64,000 nucleotides of DNA from Rariloculus sp965263005 (GTDB lineage: Bacteria > Pseudomonadota > Gammaproteobacteria > Steroidobacterales > Rariloculaceae), in the NCBI RefSeq assembly GCF_965263005.1, contig NZ_OZ253579.1, forward strand, positions 3,782,001-3,846,000, given 5' to 3'. Of the stretch, positions 25,538 through 34,306 are shown piece after piece. Numbering within the stretch: position 1 is the first letter of the stretch; each line of letters opens with the position of its first letter. Made by a program: the position numbers and the translations under genes. Below the pieces are notes generated by a model. It worked only from the letters and a program-made list of their open reading frames with translations, was not told where the DNA came from and made no database searches.

Positions 25538-27301
25538 CTAATGCCGGATCTGGGAGGCGATCGCTCCGTCTTCGAACGTCTCGCAGTCACCGCGCTCGGG
25601 CAGGAGCCCAGCGTCGGGATCCATGTTGCGCCGCAGCGTTCGGGTCGGCAACACATACGGTTCGACAAGCACCTCGGGGTCCTCGACCGTGACGTCGTGC
25701 AGAAGCGCATCGCCCTGACGCGTGAATCGTTCCACGACACGCATCAGGTCGGTATGGAAAAAACCGCCGCGCCCGATCCAGGTGCGATCGATGAACCCTA
25801 TGGAGTCGAGCACGAGCGTGTCGCCTTCCCAGTGTCCCACGGTCGACCCCATGTACGTGTAACTGTAGTCCGCCTGCGGATCGTGCGGGCGGCCATCCGT
25901 CGGGATGATCCGGTATTCACCGAATCCGCCGCCGGCATCGGCAGATTGCCCATAGAGGAACATGATGTCGTTCTCAGTCTGGTAGATGCGCCTCGGCGGT
26001 CCGTGCCGCGGAATCCCGAGGGGCTGGCAGGTCATGACCGGATCTTCCGTGTTGGTCCACATGTCGAGCTGCTGGATTTCGTCCCAGAACTCGGGCCGGT
26101 ACAGTGGTCGACCCGTCCCGCCGAACCGCGAGGGCGCGTAGAGGGCGTAATCCTCGGTTTGATTGACCCGCCGGCTGCACTCGTCATTCTGCGTGGGACC
26201 GCAGCGGCGTCCCCCGCCCGTCTGGTAGTTCCCGACCCGGTCGGAATGCGACCAGTTGCCCGTCATGTCGGGCTTCCCGGCCAACCGCGGCATGGGAGCC
26301 GATTTGTCGACCGGAGGTTCCTCCTTGGCCATAACGGGGGTCGGAAGCTCATCCGTGACCCCGATGGCCTGCCGGACGCTTGCGGGCACGGGCGCCACCA
26401 CATACACGTTGCCCGTTTCGGTCTCGACCGCCGCAAGCTCGCGCACCACGTCGCCGTTCAGGCGCTCCACCATCTCGCCGGCATAGAACACCTCGATCTT
26501 GTGCAACGGATTATTCCAGTCCTGATAGTCGCCGTAGGTGAACTCGGTGGTGTTCGATCCGTGAGTGACCACGACGCTTTCGGTCATGTAGAGCTCATCC
26601 AGGGTCGCGGTCGCGGTCGCGCCGGGAACAGCCATGAGCGGAAACGTCACGACAGCCTTGCCCGAATCCCACGACACGGACGTGTCGCCCGCCTGCATGA
26701 CGCCGTCGTCGAACAGCGTGCCCGGGTTCGCGCCCAACCAGAACGTCTCGGTTGTCGCGGCCACGGCGGCCTTGGCTGCGCCCTGGGGACTCGCCCAGAA
26801 GCGTATGAGCCGTTCGGCAACGGCATCGGCCATCGGCGTGGCCGTGCCCTGCGTCGGACCGATCTCGGCGCCGCGAACGTCTTCGTCCCAGGCGTAGAAC
26901 CCGCTGACCACCTCGATGTTCGAGTACGCTTGCCCGTCCGGCAACGTGCACGCGTAGTCGGTCCGCTGACCCAGGTACTGATAGTCGGTGCTCACCCGAT
27001 ACCGCGTCAGCGTGCACGGTTCCCCGTCCACCTCTATGGTCCCGCTGCCCTGATACTCGAGCGAGGCGACCACGTCGCGTTCATCGTGGCCCTTGAGCAT
27101 GGCCATGTGCCACATCCAGTTGAACAGCACGGCCTTGAGGTCCCGGGCGTCGGGCGCGGGCGTGTAGGGTTCGAAACTGGTCGGCCCCTCGGAACTGGTG
27201 GGCTCCTCGGAACTCTGTACACAGGCCGTCAACGTCCCGCCGGTCGCGAGGATGATCCCGAGCGCGGCGCCGACAACAAAGATCCTTCGTAGAAAGTCCA
27301 T
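25538..27301 (-). CDS. Secreted lipoprotein with C-terminal HWEGDTLV domain
   Basis: About 587 residues starting at an ATG preceded by GTGGAG. The N-terminus is a lipoprotein signal with lipobox LTAC, so the protein should be lipid-anchored and periplasmic or at the outer membrane. The first half is beta-rich (LFNWMWHMAMLKGHDERD, FYAGEMVERLNGD). The second half (KPDMTGNWSHSDRVGNY, EDPVMTCQPLGIPRHGPPRR, VGHWEGDTLVLDSIGFIDR) belongs to a family common in proteobacterial and acidobacterial secretomes, which the neighbouring gene at 27956 also carries. No enzymatic activity is established. The three genes here are colinear. Confidence 0.82.
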   Translation of the reverse strand: MDFLRRIFVVGAALGIILATGGTLTACVQSSEEPTSSEGPTSFEPYTPAPDARDLKAVLFNWMWHMAMLKGHDERDVVASLEYQGSGTIEVDGEPCTLTRYRVSTDYQYLGQRTDYACTLPDGQAYSNIEVVSGFYAWDEDVRGAEIGPTQGTATPMADAVAERLIRFWASPQGAAKAAVAATTETFWLGANPGTLFDDGVMQAGDTSVSWDSGKAVVTFPLMAVPGATATATLDELYMTESVVVTHGSNTTEFTYGDYQDWNNPLHKIEVFYAGEMVERLNGDVVRELAAVETETGNVYVVAPVPASVRQAIGVTDELPTPVMAKEEPPVDKSAPMPRLAGKPDMTGNWSHSDRVGNYQTGGGRRCGPTQNDECSRRVNQTEDYALYAPSRFGGTGRPLYRPEFWDEIQQLDMWTNTEDPVMTCQPLGIPRHGPPRRIYQTENDIMFLYGQSADAGGGFGEYRIIPTDGRPHDPQADYSYTYMGSTVGHWEGDTLVLDSIGFIDRTWIGRGGFFHTDLMRVVERFTRQGDALLHDVTVEDPEVLVEPYVLPTRTLRRNMDPDAGLLPERGDCETFEDGAIASQIRH

Positions 27302-27388
27302 GGCGATCTCCACCTGTTGTCCGAGCATTAGCTCACGGCTGACGGACCGGCGCCGTCAGCGCTGCCTGAACGTTAACGTCACCGCGAC

Positions 27389-27790
27389 CTAGTCGACGCG
27401 GAACTGGACCATGCGCCCGTCTTCATAGCTGATCGTTTTCAGAAGACCCAGCGGACTCTTGCCGTCCAATGGGGGCATGTAGGTGACGGTGATCATGTCG
27501 CCGGGGCGCAGCGCATTCGGTCCGGTTCTGCCGAGCCCGAGCCTCGCCAGCGTGCTGACGCTGCCGCCGGTGAATGTCCACTCCGTGATCGAGCCATCCT
27601 CGTTCGTCACGTCCATCTTCATCGACGAGTGGGGGTTCACAAGCCTGAATGCCTTGAACGCCCCGGCCACCTCCGCATCCCCTCCCATGACGTACGTGGC
27701 CGCGAGAGAATGATGAGCCAGCAACGAACCAGCGGTCATCAGCCAGCCGCACGATACGATAACGACACATCTCAACGTTTGCTTAATCAT
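27389..27790 (-). CDS. DUF6152 periplasmic protein
   Basis: 133 residues: signal peptide ending at LLAHHSLAATY, then the DUF6152 pattern (FKAFRLVNPHSSMKMDV, FTGGSVSTLARLGLGR, GDMITVTYMPP). DUF6152 proteins regularly occur beside HWEGDTLV-type proteins, exactly as here, which suggests a joint but unknown role. The ATG at 27790 is preceded by GGGAG at 9 bases; the longer upstream frame is not needed. Confidence 0.88.
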   Translation of the reverse strand: MIKQTLRCVVIVSCGWLMTAGSLLAHHSLAATYVMGGDAEVAGAFKAFRLVNPHSSMKMDVTNEDGSITEWTFTGGSVSTLARLGLGRTGPNALRPGDMITVTYMPPLDGKSPLGLLKTISYEDGRMVQFRVD

Positions 27791-27955
27791 TTCGTGCGTC
27801 TCCCGAAATCCTGGTCGATCCAGCCATCGCCAAAAAGGCGTCAGCAACCGATCTTAGCACCGCGTACAGCGGTGCGCGAACGACATCGTGCGAAAGCGCC
27901 GGCGTCTTCGTTGCCCACATCGAGAGCACAACGAAAGCCACGGGCTGCCAGGATC

Positions 27956-29092
27956 TCACTCGCCCAGATTGATATTGAAAAGTTTCTCGGGGGCGCCGTT
28001 TCTGATCTGGGTATGCTCCGTCGCGCGGGCCGGTATCGGCAGTCCCTGCGCCAGGGCCTCGGCAACCTGCACTTCATACACCCGTTCGCCGCTCAACGAG
28101 TTGCGCACGGCCTGGTTGCCTTCATGGCAGTTGTATTCCAGGTCCGTATAACCCGGCTGAGTGGTGAGCATCAGCCTGAACGTCACCGGAGCCGTGAGCG
28201 TCACCGGGTCATCGAGCGTGGCAACGTACTCGATCATCTCAGGGTCCACGCGGCTAAACCGCTCCGTCAGCGTGAATTGCGGACTGTTGGGGGCGCGGCT
28301 GGCACTGGCCCGATCGGTGAAATTCCCCGATTCCACCACGAGCGTATCGCCGTCCCAATGGCCTCGCGCGCTGCCGACGAACTGCCTGACCTCGTCATCC
28401 AGCGGCGCAGTACCGCCCAGATGGATGATCCGCGTCTCGTGGATCATCTCGGAAGTCACGGCGACATATCCTGGCGCCTGCGTAATTCGCACGCCGTTGC
28501 CGTAGATGGCGGGCAGTATCGAACCGAGCGGGCCACGTGTGATGCAGCGATCGTATAGCGAGAAATCCTCGAAGCTGTCGTAGGGACCGGGGCCGTAGGT
28601 GCCGCGGGTTCGCGCCGCGGTAATCGCCTCGCCGGCCTCGGTCAGCGGCGGCATTCTCCCGTCCGGCGGATCGATGACCATCGACGTCCAACCGAAAGTC
28701 CGAACGCCGTACTCGTGCTGCAGGAACGAGCCGACGTTGACGGCGTCGTCGCGCGCGCCCTGGTCCTGGCTCGCACGGGCGTAGAACTCCTCCTCGGTAA
28801 GCGATTCGCGCATGCCGAATTCCTCGCGGCGGTTCATCGGCACGCTGCGCATGTCGTCGCTGGTCCACACGCCCCCGAGACTCGGATGACCCCAGGACGT
28901 GCGCGGGACCTGCCATTCGCGGTCGACAACCGCCGCCGCGGTAGTCTCGGCCGGCTGCGAGCGCAGCTCGGATGGCGCCGCCGGATCCGGAATCACCGCG
29001 AGAATGGACGACTGGGCGAAAACGGCACCGCTCGCCAATCCGGTCAGGACGGCGAGGCCAGGCACGAAAACACTGCGACCGGCACCAATCAT
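27956..29092 (-). CDS. Exported protein of the HWEGDTLV family
   Basis: About 378 residues with a signal peptide (ASGAVFAQ). The mature part carries RGHWDGDTLVVESGNFTDR and SLYDRCITRGPLGSILPAIY, the same type of C-terminal domain as the lipoprotein two genes downstream, here as the main body. It ends LFNINLGE. The start is the ATG preceded by GGGAGAGG. Likely co-transcribed with the DUF6152 gene. Substrate and activity are unknown. Confidence 0.82.
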   Translation of the reverse strand: MIGAGRSVFVPGLAVLTGLASGAVFAQSSILAVIPDPAAPSELRSQPAETTAAAVVDREWQVPRTSWGHPSLGGVWTSDDMRSVPMNRREEFGMRESLTEEEFYARASQDQGARDDAVNVGSFLQHEYGVRTFGWTSMVIDPPDGRMPPLTEAGEAITAARTRGTYGPGPYDSFEDFSLYDRCITRGPLGSILPAIYGNGVRITQAPGYVAVTSEMIHETRIIHLGGTAPLDDEVRQFVGSARGHWDGDTLVVESGNFTDRASASRAPNSPQFTLTERFSRVDPEMIEYVATLDDPVTLTAPVTFRLMLTTQPGYTDLEYNCHEGNQAVRNSLSGERVYEVQVAEALAQGLPIPARATEHTQIRNGAPEKLFNINLGE

Positions 29093-29261
29093 GATCCTCT
29101 CCCCCACGCTTGCCTACGGTGAAGCTCGGTCCGTCACGTCAGCCTCGATAGTACTACACGCGTGTGGGTCCAGAACCGGCCGGCGCTGAAGCGCCCAAGT
29201 CGCGTGACTGTAGAAAACCCACACGAGCGGAGTCAATTCTTCTCCAGGGTCATCTAGCATG

Positions 29262-29286
29262 CTCCCCAGGAAGATCGCTTGGGGAG
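29262..29286 (+). other. Stem-loop before the transposase remnant
   Basis: CTCCCCA and TGGGGAG form a 7-bp perfect stem around 11 bases, ending 7 bases before the remnant's ATG. This is probably the leader of a former insertion sequence. Confidence 0.4.
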
Positions 29287-29293
29287 AATTGCA

Positions 29294-29413
29294 ATGAGGA
29301 AGGTGCGCATGACGGCACGGGCCGAACTGGTTAACGCCCTGGCACGACGGTACGCGGTCGCCGTCACCCCGCTCACGGGCGGATTCGAGGCGGTAGGGTT
29401 CAATCGTCGGTAG
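29294..29413 (+). pseudogene. N-terminal fragment of an integrase/transposase
   Basis: The short frame MRKVRMTARAELVNALARRY resembles the first 20 residues of rve-type integrase/transposases found in insertion sequences of proteobacteria. The rest diverges (AVAVTPLTGGFEAVGFNRR) and stops after 39 codons inside the convergent gene's 3' end. No inverted terminal repeat could be paired. Judged a relic of an insertion sequence. Confidence 0.45.
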
Positions 29414-29816
29414 CGCGCCCGCGCCAGGTGGAGGCGTCAGCGAGTTCCTGCGCGTGGCGTTTCTGTTCTTCCCGATCCTCGATCGTGGAGTCTGGCAAGA
29501 CTATGTCCACGTGGTAAGGATTGTCGAGTAGAGGTGACGCGATCACCCGCCGCCCTTTCGCGGAGGCGTCCAGAAAGACGACGACGGCCCATCCGTAGAA
29601 TGTCCTGTGTCGAGCGGCTGCCATCCGATCGGCAATCTCAACTGACTCTCCGGGCGGAGCGACGTCAAGCCGATCAACCGAGAGCCGGGTCTCGCCCTCC
29701 TTCTCAAGAAACAAATGGAACGGAACTCTGAGGCGACCGGCTCGCTTTGCCTGACCACTCGACAATACGCTCCGGCCCAGGTTTTCTCCCGAGGCTATAT
29801 TGTCCTCAACCGTCAC
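29400..29816 (-). CDS. Uncharacterised protein 3 of a coupled three-gene operon
   Basis: 138 residues starting at GTG, which overlaps the previous stop by 4 bases (GTGA). Sequence landmarks: RVPFHLFLEKEGETRLSVDR, RTFYGWAVVVFLDASAKGR, SPLLDNPYHVDIVLP, and a charged C-terminus DREEQKRHAQELADAST. No signal peptide or membrane segment, so probably cytoplasmic. I recognise no named family. The conserved-looking core DNPYHVDI with flanking charged residues may be an active or binding site. The 3' end overlaps a transposase remnant on the other strand. Confidence 0.75.
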   Translation of the reverse strand: MTVEDNIASGENLGRSVLSSGQAKRAGRLRVPFHLFLEKEGETRLSVDRLDVAPPGESVEIADRMAAARHRTFYGWAVVVFLDASAKGRRVIASPLLDNPYHVDIVLPDSTIEDREEQKRHAQELADASTWRGRATDD

Positions 29817-30484
29817 GCGGCAGGATCGTGTCGCTGGTTCAGTTCGGCCAATGCCTCCCGGACAAAACCGTCGGGCAGTGAGCTTGCGTCTGAATAGCGC
29901 GCGCGCCTGTGCTTACCGTTCACATTGACCAAGCAAAGAGCGCCGCCGTCCGAATCGCAAAGCAGCAAGACCGAGCGTCGCGGTCCTCCGGGCGCATTGA
30001 TGGCGATCTCTCCGTCCGGCGTGGGATAAACCTCGAAGCGTCGCCGCGAAATCCGGTACATGGCCCGCAACAGCCTGCGAGCGTTCTCCAGCGCGAATTT
30101 GGACGGTACCGGAAAGCCATCCTCCAGCGCCTCTCGCTCCGCGGCATCCAGATCCCGCAAAGCCTCCCGCAGTTCGGAGTTAACGCCACCAGCCACTTCC
30201 ACAATTTCCGCGAGCCTCCAATCGACTACACTCGCGCTGGGACTTACGTTCATTCTGGCCGCGCTGCTCCCAACAAACTGAGATCGGAACCACACTAACC
30301 GTTTGATCACATCGCTAGGCCACCACAGCTCGATCTGATCTGGATCACTCGCGAAGGACTGTTCGATGTAGCGATTCACCTCCAACGGTGCCGATGGCGT
30401 TGCGGATGCTACCGAGGAGGTGCGAACAGGATTCGACGGGGGGAATGTCGTCGGCATGGCGATGTGCTGCATTGCGGCCGTCAC
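29813..30484 (-). CDS. Uncharacterised protein 2 of a coupled three-gene operon
   Basis: 223 residues from a GTG overlapping the preceding stop by 4 bases. The N-terminal third is Ser/Pro/Thr-rich and probably disordered. The middle is helical (ELREALRDLDAAEREALEDG, FALENARRLLRAMYRISR). The end has a beta-rich unit (RRFEVYPTPDGEIAINAP, SVLLLCDSDGGALCLVNVNG). The mix of a helical scaffold and a small beta domain gives no known activity. Co-translation with the flanking genes indicates a complex or single pathway. Confidence 0.75.
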   Translation of the reverse strand: MTAAMQHIAMPTTFPPSNPVRTSSVASATPSAPLEVNRYIEQSFASDPDQIELWWPSDVIKRLVWFRSQFVGSSAARMNVSPSASVVDWRLAEIVEVAGGVNSELREALRDLDAAEREALEDGFPVPSKFALENARRLLRAMYRISRRRFEVYPTPDGEIAINAPGGPRRSVLLLCDSDGGALCLVNVNGKHRRARYSDASSLPDGFVREALAELNQRHDPAA

Positions 30485-31191
30485 GGCGTGTTTTCCTCTT
30501 GTTTGAACTTCGCGACCAGATTCCTGAAGTCCGCTAAGTCATCCCTCCAAGCGGAGATGATGGACAATAACGTCTCAAAACGTCGCGCTTCTTCAGTTTC
30601 TGTCACGTTGCGGTGAATATTTGCCTGAAAGAGTAATCCGGGAGTTTCGGGGCCGTCCCCATCGGTTGTGTTAGCGCCACCGACCTCAAGCATGATTTGC
30701 CTCTTCTCGTAATTGTAGATGGCTTTCACGTGGATATCAGGAAGGACATCCTTGAACGATGCCCACCCGCCCGCATCGACCAGCATATCCGCCACTCTTA
30801 CCGAGGTCCTCTCCGATGCTGGTATGAAGCCCTTGGGATTAATGCCTATAGCGCTGTATGGTGCGTGAGGCATTTTTTCAATGTACCGCTTGGCGGCATC
30901 GGGAGCGAGGCATTTGTCTTCGGACAATGGGTTTCGGTGCTGCGCAAAGATCACGCGAGCGGGATCTGCCGACACGGTGAGTCCATTCTCAAAGGCTACT
31001 TGCGAGAATACCGGTGTGGAGATGGGAGGATTCGCGGTTCCTGTCTGCTCGTCCACAATGCCGTTGTAGCGGAGAAAGTCAGGGTTGAGAATCGAAGGGT
31101 CATTCTGGCCCGTAACCAAGACAACAGACAATTCCACGAGCGATAAAGTCGCCTCAGGCTCGGCTCTTGCCGATCTTCCATCCCGCGCCAC
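30481..31191 (-). CDS. Uncharacterised protein 1 of a coupled three-gene operon
   Basis: 236 residues, first gene of the operon, starting at GTG with GGGAG about 10 bases upstream. Landmarks: VELSVVLVTGQNDPSILNPD, FLRYNGIVDE, KMPHAPYSAIGINPKGFIP and a helical C-terminus (LLSIISAWRDDLADFRNLVA). No signal peptide. I have seen similar sequences only as hypothetical proteins. Base use is ordinary to slightly lower GC than the metabolic genes. The operon sits between two transposase remnants, which suggests acquisition as cargo. Confidence 0.75.
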   Translation of the reverse strand: MARDGRSARAEPEATLSLVELSVVLVTGQNDPSILNPDFLRYNGIVDEQTGTANPPISTPVFSQVAFENGLTVSADPARVIFAQHRNPLSEDKCLAPDAAKRYIEKMPHAPYSAIGINPKGFIPASERTSVRVADMLVDAGGWASFKDVLPDIHVKAIYNYEKRQIMLEVGGANTTDGDGPETPGLLFQANIHRNVTETEEARRFETLLSIISAWRDDLADFRNLVAKFKQEENTP

Positions 31192-31809
31192 GTCTGTTGT
31201 CTCCCGATCTCAGAAGGCAGAGCCGGCCGCGAAGATCAGTCCAGATGACACCGCCGCCCGGTTACAGGCATTGACTGGAAGAATCAGCCCTTGCCAAGGG
31301 CGGTCAGTCCCGGTGACTTCGTTGGCGATCAGATGAGGCCGGCTCGTCTCGAGTGAGGCATCATGGTGGCGATCACGGGAGCAGCCCAACCATTCCCCGC
31401 TACGTCGCGTCACCATTTCCTGATCCTCCTGTTACCGCTACCGCAGGTCAAGATGCAACAGTCACAACGGAAGCAAGGTCACGCAGTATACCACTCGGCT
31501 GTTTGTGTAATAGTGACGCACCGAAATCCCCAATAACTCCGCCGCCCGGCCCCGCCGTATCAGCTTCGCTTCCACGTCCCGGATCACACCCATCCGATCT
31601 ACCACTTGCCGGCACATCGTCAACCACTCTCCCGACACCCTCGTATCCCTCTTCAGCAGAACGGGACATTACGGCCTTGGACCAACACCCGTCGATGCAG
31701 CTATGGCACAGTCGAACTACGGTATGGTAGATTCGACGCGCCCGATTCGGACGCGTGTCGTGCCCGTCGATCGCGGCATGATCTGATTCCCAAGAGGTTT
31801 TTTCGGAAA
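31192..31809. other. Long gap with no convincing intact gene
   Basis: No open frame has credible coding content. The only recognisable piece is the transposase remnant annotated within it. The GGGAG ribosome site of the three-gene operon lies at its left edge. The promoter of that operon should also lie here but I could not single one out. Confidence 0.5.
31502..31593 (-). pseudogene. Transposase N-terminal helix-turn-helix fragment
   Basis: The frame reads MGVIRDVEAKLIRRGRAAEL then LGISVRHYYTNS, matching the helix-turn-helix that opens many transposases (a run of the form AAELLGIS-R). It then degenerates. A relic at most 31 codons long. Confidence 0.4.
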
Positions 31810-33531
31810 TTGGGCGTTTTCACCAGAAATCACGTTTCCCGCATCGGTCTATCGGCTGCAGCCGTCTGCGTAATGGCGAGCGAGTCCGTCCACGCCCAGA
31901 GCGAGTGTTCCAACTGGGGCTCCGACAGCTTTTTCGAGACGGCAAGCGCTTACGACGTCAGGTATTGCATCGCCGCGGGCGCCGATCCGAACCTGCCCGA
32001 TCCGAACGGACAGACACCACTCCACGCGGTGGCCGCGAGCGGCGACAATCCCGAGTTGATCAGGGCGTTGATCGACGGCGGGGCAGATCCCGACGCGCAA
32101 GCGACAAACGGGATCACGCCCCTTCACATGGCCGCAGCGTTGAACGATAACGTCGACATCATCATCGCGCTGCTCAATGGCAATGCCGAACCCGACGCAC
32201 AGGATCAGAACGAATGGACTCCGCTGCATTGGGCGATCCAGCGCCGCGACGATCAGACAGCAACAATCGCCCTGCTCGAGGCGGGCGCTGACCCGGATGC
32301 CCGTACCGCAGATCGCAGATCACCCCTGCATCTGGCAGCCGTGCGTAACGACGGGTTCGAACTCATCGTTTCGCTGCTCGCCGGCAATGCCGATCCCAAC
32401 CCGATAGACCGTAACGGTTGGACGCCGTTGCACTGGGCGGCAGCCTGGAATCAGGATCCGCAAGTACTCGCAGCGTTGCTCTCCCAGGGCGCCGACCCCA
32501 ACGCGAGGTTACCGGAAAACGATGCGACGCCGCTGCACACGGCGGCTCAACTCAACAGCAATCCCGCGGTGATTTCCGTGTTGCTTGCCGGGGGAGCCGA
32601 TCCCAATTCACCAACAGACGGCGGCCTGGCGCCGCTGCACGTAGCGGCCGTCAACACCATGGAGCCCGGCGTGATTTTCACGTTGCTTGCAGGCGGAGCG
32701 GACCAATATGCGCGCTCGCATGAGGGGTTGATGCCACTGCATCTGGCGGCGGCCCACAATAACAATGCCGATGTCGTCTCGGCATTGCTCGGCAGCGGCA
32801 TGGACGTCGACGCACGCGACTGGTACGGCTTGACAGCCCTCCATTACGCGGCGGTCAGCAACAACAACCCGGCGATTGTCGGGGCGCTCATCGACGGTGG
32901 TGCGAGTCCTGACGCAGAGTCGGGAAATGGCGCGACACCGCTGCATGCGGCGGTGCAAAGCAATTTGAATCCCGCGATCATCGCGGCGTTGCTCAACGGC
33001 GGCGCAGACACCAATTCCAGGAACGCCGATGGATGGACCCCCCTGCATTGGGTTGCAGCACAAGGCGATGATCCTACGGCGGTCACGACGCTGGTCGATG
33101 GTGGCGCCAGTCTCGATGTACGCACCGATGACGGCCTGCCTCCCCTGCATCTTGCGGTAGCCCAGAATTTCAATACGGATATCGTCCGCGCGCTGCTCGA
33201 CGTTGGCGCCAGTGCCTGGGGGCGGGACGAGGGCGGTTCGACACCCCTGCACTGGGCTGCCGCAAGAACCGGAAGTGTGGCCATGGTTGCACTGCTGCTG
33301 GCAGCCGGCGCGGATCCGAATGCACGAAGCGATAATGCGGGTACGACGCCTCTGCATGTTGCAGCGCTGCTGAACCGAAGTCCCGAGGTCGTGCTCGCTT
33401 TGCTGGATTCGGGAATGAACCCCAATGTACGGGCATCAACCGGCCAGACCCCGTGGGATCTGATGCAGCAAAACGGGGCATTGGAAGGAACGGAAGCATG
33501 GCGGAGGCTACGCGAGGCCAACGAGGATTAG
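31810..33531 (+). CDS. Exported ankyrin-repeat protein
   Basis: About 573 residues. A probable signal peptide (IGLSAAAVCVMASESVHAQ) supports a TTG start with AAGAGG about 12 bases upstream; the start remains uncertain. Almost the whole mature protein is 14 ankyrin repeats plus one degenerate unit at the C-terminus, each about 33-36 residues with the TPLHxAA pattern (GQTPLHAVA, GWTPLHWAA, GLTALHYAA). Ankyrin stacks bind proteins. The export signal places this one in the periplasm or outside, as in host-interaction proteins of symbionts. No effector domain is fused. It reads away from the unknown operon and toward the carbonic anhydrase gene, 101 bases on. Confidence 0.88.
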   Translation: MGVFTRNHVSRIGLSAAAVCVMASESVHAQSECSNWGSDSFFETASAYDVRYCIAAGADPNLPDPNGQTPLHAVAASGDNPELIRALIDGGADPDAQATNGITPLHMAAALNDNVDIIIALLNGNAEPDAQDQNEWTPLHWAIQRRDDQTATIALLEAGADPDARTADRRSPLHLAAVRNDGFELIVSLLAGNADPNPIDRNGWTPLHWAAAWNQDPQVLAALLSQGADPNARLPENDATPLHTAAQLNSNPAVISVLLAGGADPNSPTDGGLAPLHVAAVNTMEPGVIFTLLAGGADQYARSHEGLMPLHLAAAHNNNADVVSALLGSGMDVDARDWYGLTALHYAAVSNNNPAIVGALIDGGASPDAESGNGATPLHAAVQSNLNPAIIAALLNGGADTNSRNADGWTPLHWVAAQGDDPTAVTTLVDGGASLDVRTDDGLPPLHLAVAQNFNTDIVRALLDVGASAWGRDEGGSTPLHWAAARTGSVAMVALLLAAGADPNARSDNAGTTPLHVAALLNRSPEVVLALLDSGMNPNVRASTGQTPWDLMQQNGALEGTEAWRRLREANED

Positions 33532-33632
33532 CTTCCCCGTGCACGCGACATCGGCTCCTATTCCAAGCCGATGAAACGGGTCACAGCGGTTCGATTTTCC
33601 ACCACACTATCTTCTCGAGGCGCCGTTCCGAC

Positions 33633-34157
33633 ATGCTCTACGATCTCGGCAAACACAGCGTAACCACGGTTGGCGATGCGTATTTCGTTGCGCCCGATGC
33701 CGCGGTGATCGGGCGCGTGACTCTCGGACGCGACGCCAGCGTCTGGTTCGGCGCGGTGTTGCGCGGCGATACGAATGACATTGCGGTCGGCGACCGCAGC
33801 AATATCCAGGACACGGCCGTCGTGCACATCGACGCGGATGCGCCGGCGACGATCGGGGCCGATGTCAGCGTCGGCCACGGTGCGACCGTGCACGGCTGCA
33901 CTGTCGGCGACAGCTCGCTGATCGGAATCGGCGCAACGATACTGAGCCACGCCGTGATCGGCCGGTATTGCATCGTTGGCGCCGGCGCACTGATCACCGA
34001 GCACAAGCGGTTCCCCGACCGCTCGCTGATCATCGGTGCTCCGGCCCGGCGGCTGCGCGAGGTCACGGACGAAGAAATGCGGATGCTCGAGCAAACAGCG
34101 GAGCACTACGCCACGCTCGGAAGGCGCTACCGCGCGGAACTCAATCCCATACCCTGA
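33633..34157 (+). CDS. Gamma-class carbonic anhydrase family protein
   Basis: 174 residues of left-handed beta-helix hexapeptide repeats. The three zinc-ligand His are in place: VVHIDADA, SVGHGATVHGC. The motif GDTNDIAVGDRSNIQDTAVV is typical of the YrdA/PaaY branch. Activity is either carbonate dehydratase or an accessory role; many YrdA members show weak or no anhydrase activity. The ATG is preceded by a modest GAGG. Single gene, cytoplasmic. Confidence 0.92.
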   Translation: MLYDLGKHSVTTVGDAYFVAPDAAVIGRVTLGRDASVWFGAVLRGDTNDIAVGDRSNIQDTAVVHIDADAPATIGADVSVGHGATVHGCTVGDSSLIGIGATILSHAVIGRYCIVGAGALITEHKRFPDRSLIIGAPARRLREVTDEEMRMLEQTAEHYATLGRRYRAELNPIP

Positions 34158-34306
34158 CGAGTCCCTGGCCGGTTCAGTAACAAAACCCGCGCGTTGAAAC
34201 GCAGACCGGAATTCGTGACACTGCCAAGTTGGCGTGCCAATCATTTACGATATAGGCCAGTGCGCCACGGCGACCCCATCTGACATTTCAATGGAGATAG
34301 GCTGCG

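Noticed and set aside
25493..27292. Plus-strand frame of about 600 codons opposite the lipoprotein gene
   Set aside because: Same shadow effect; the minus-strand frame has a lipobox, ribosome site and family motifs.
31353..31730. Plus-strand Pro/Ser/Thr-rich frame in the gap before the ankyrin gene
   Set aside because: No ribosome site, low-complexity composition, and it covers a transposase remnant on the other strand.
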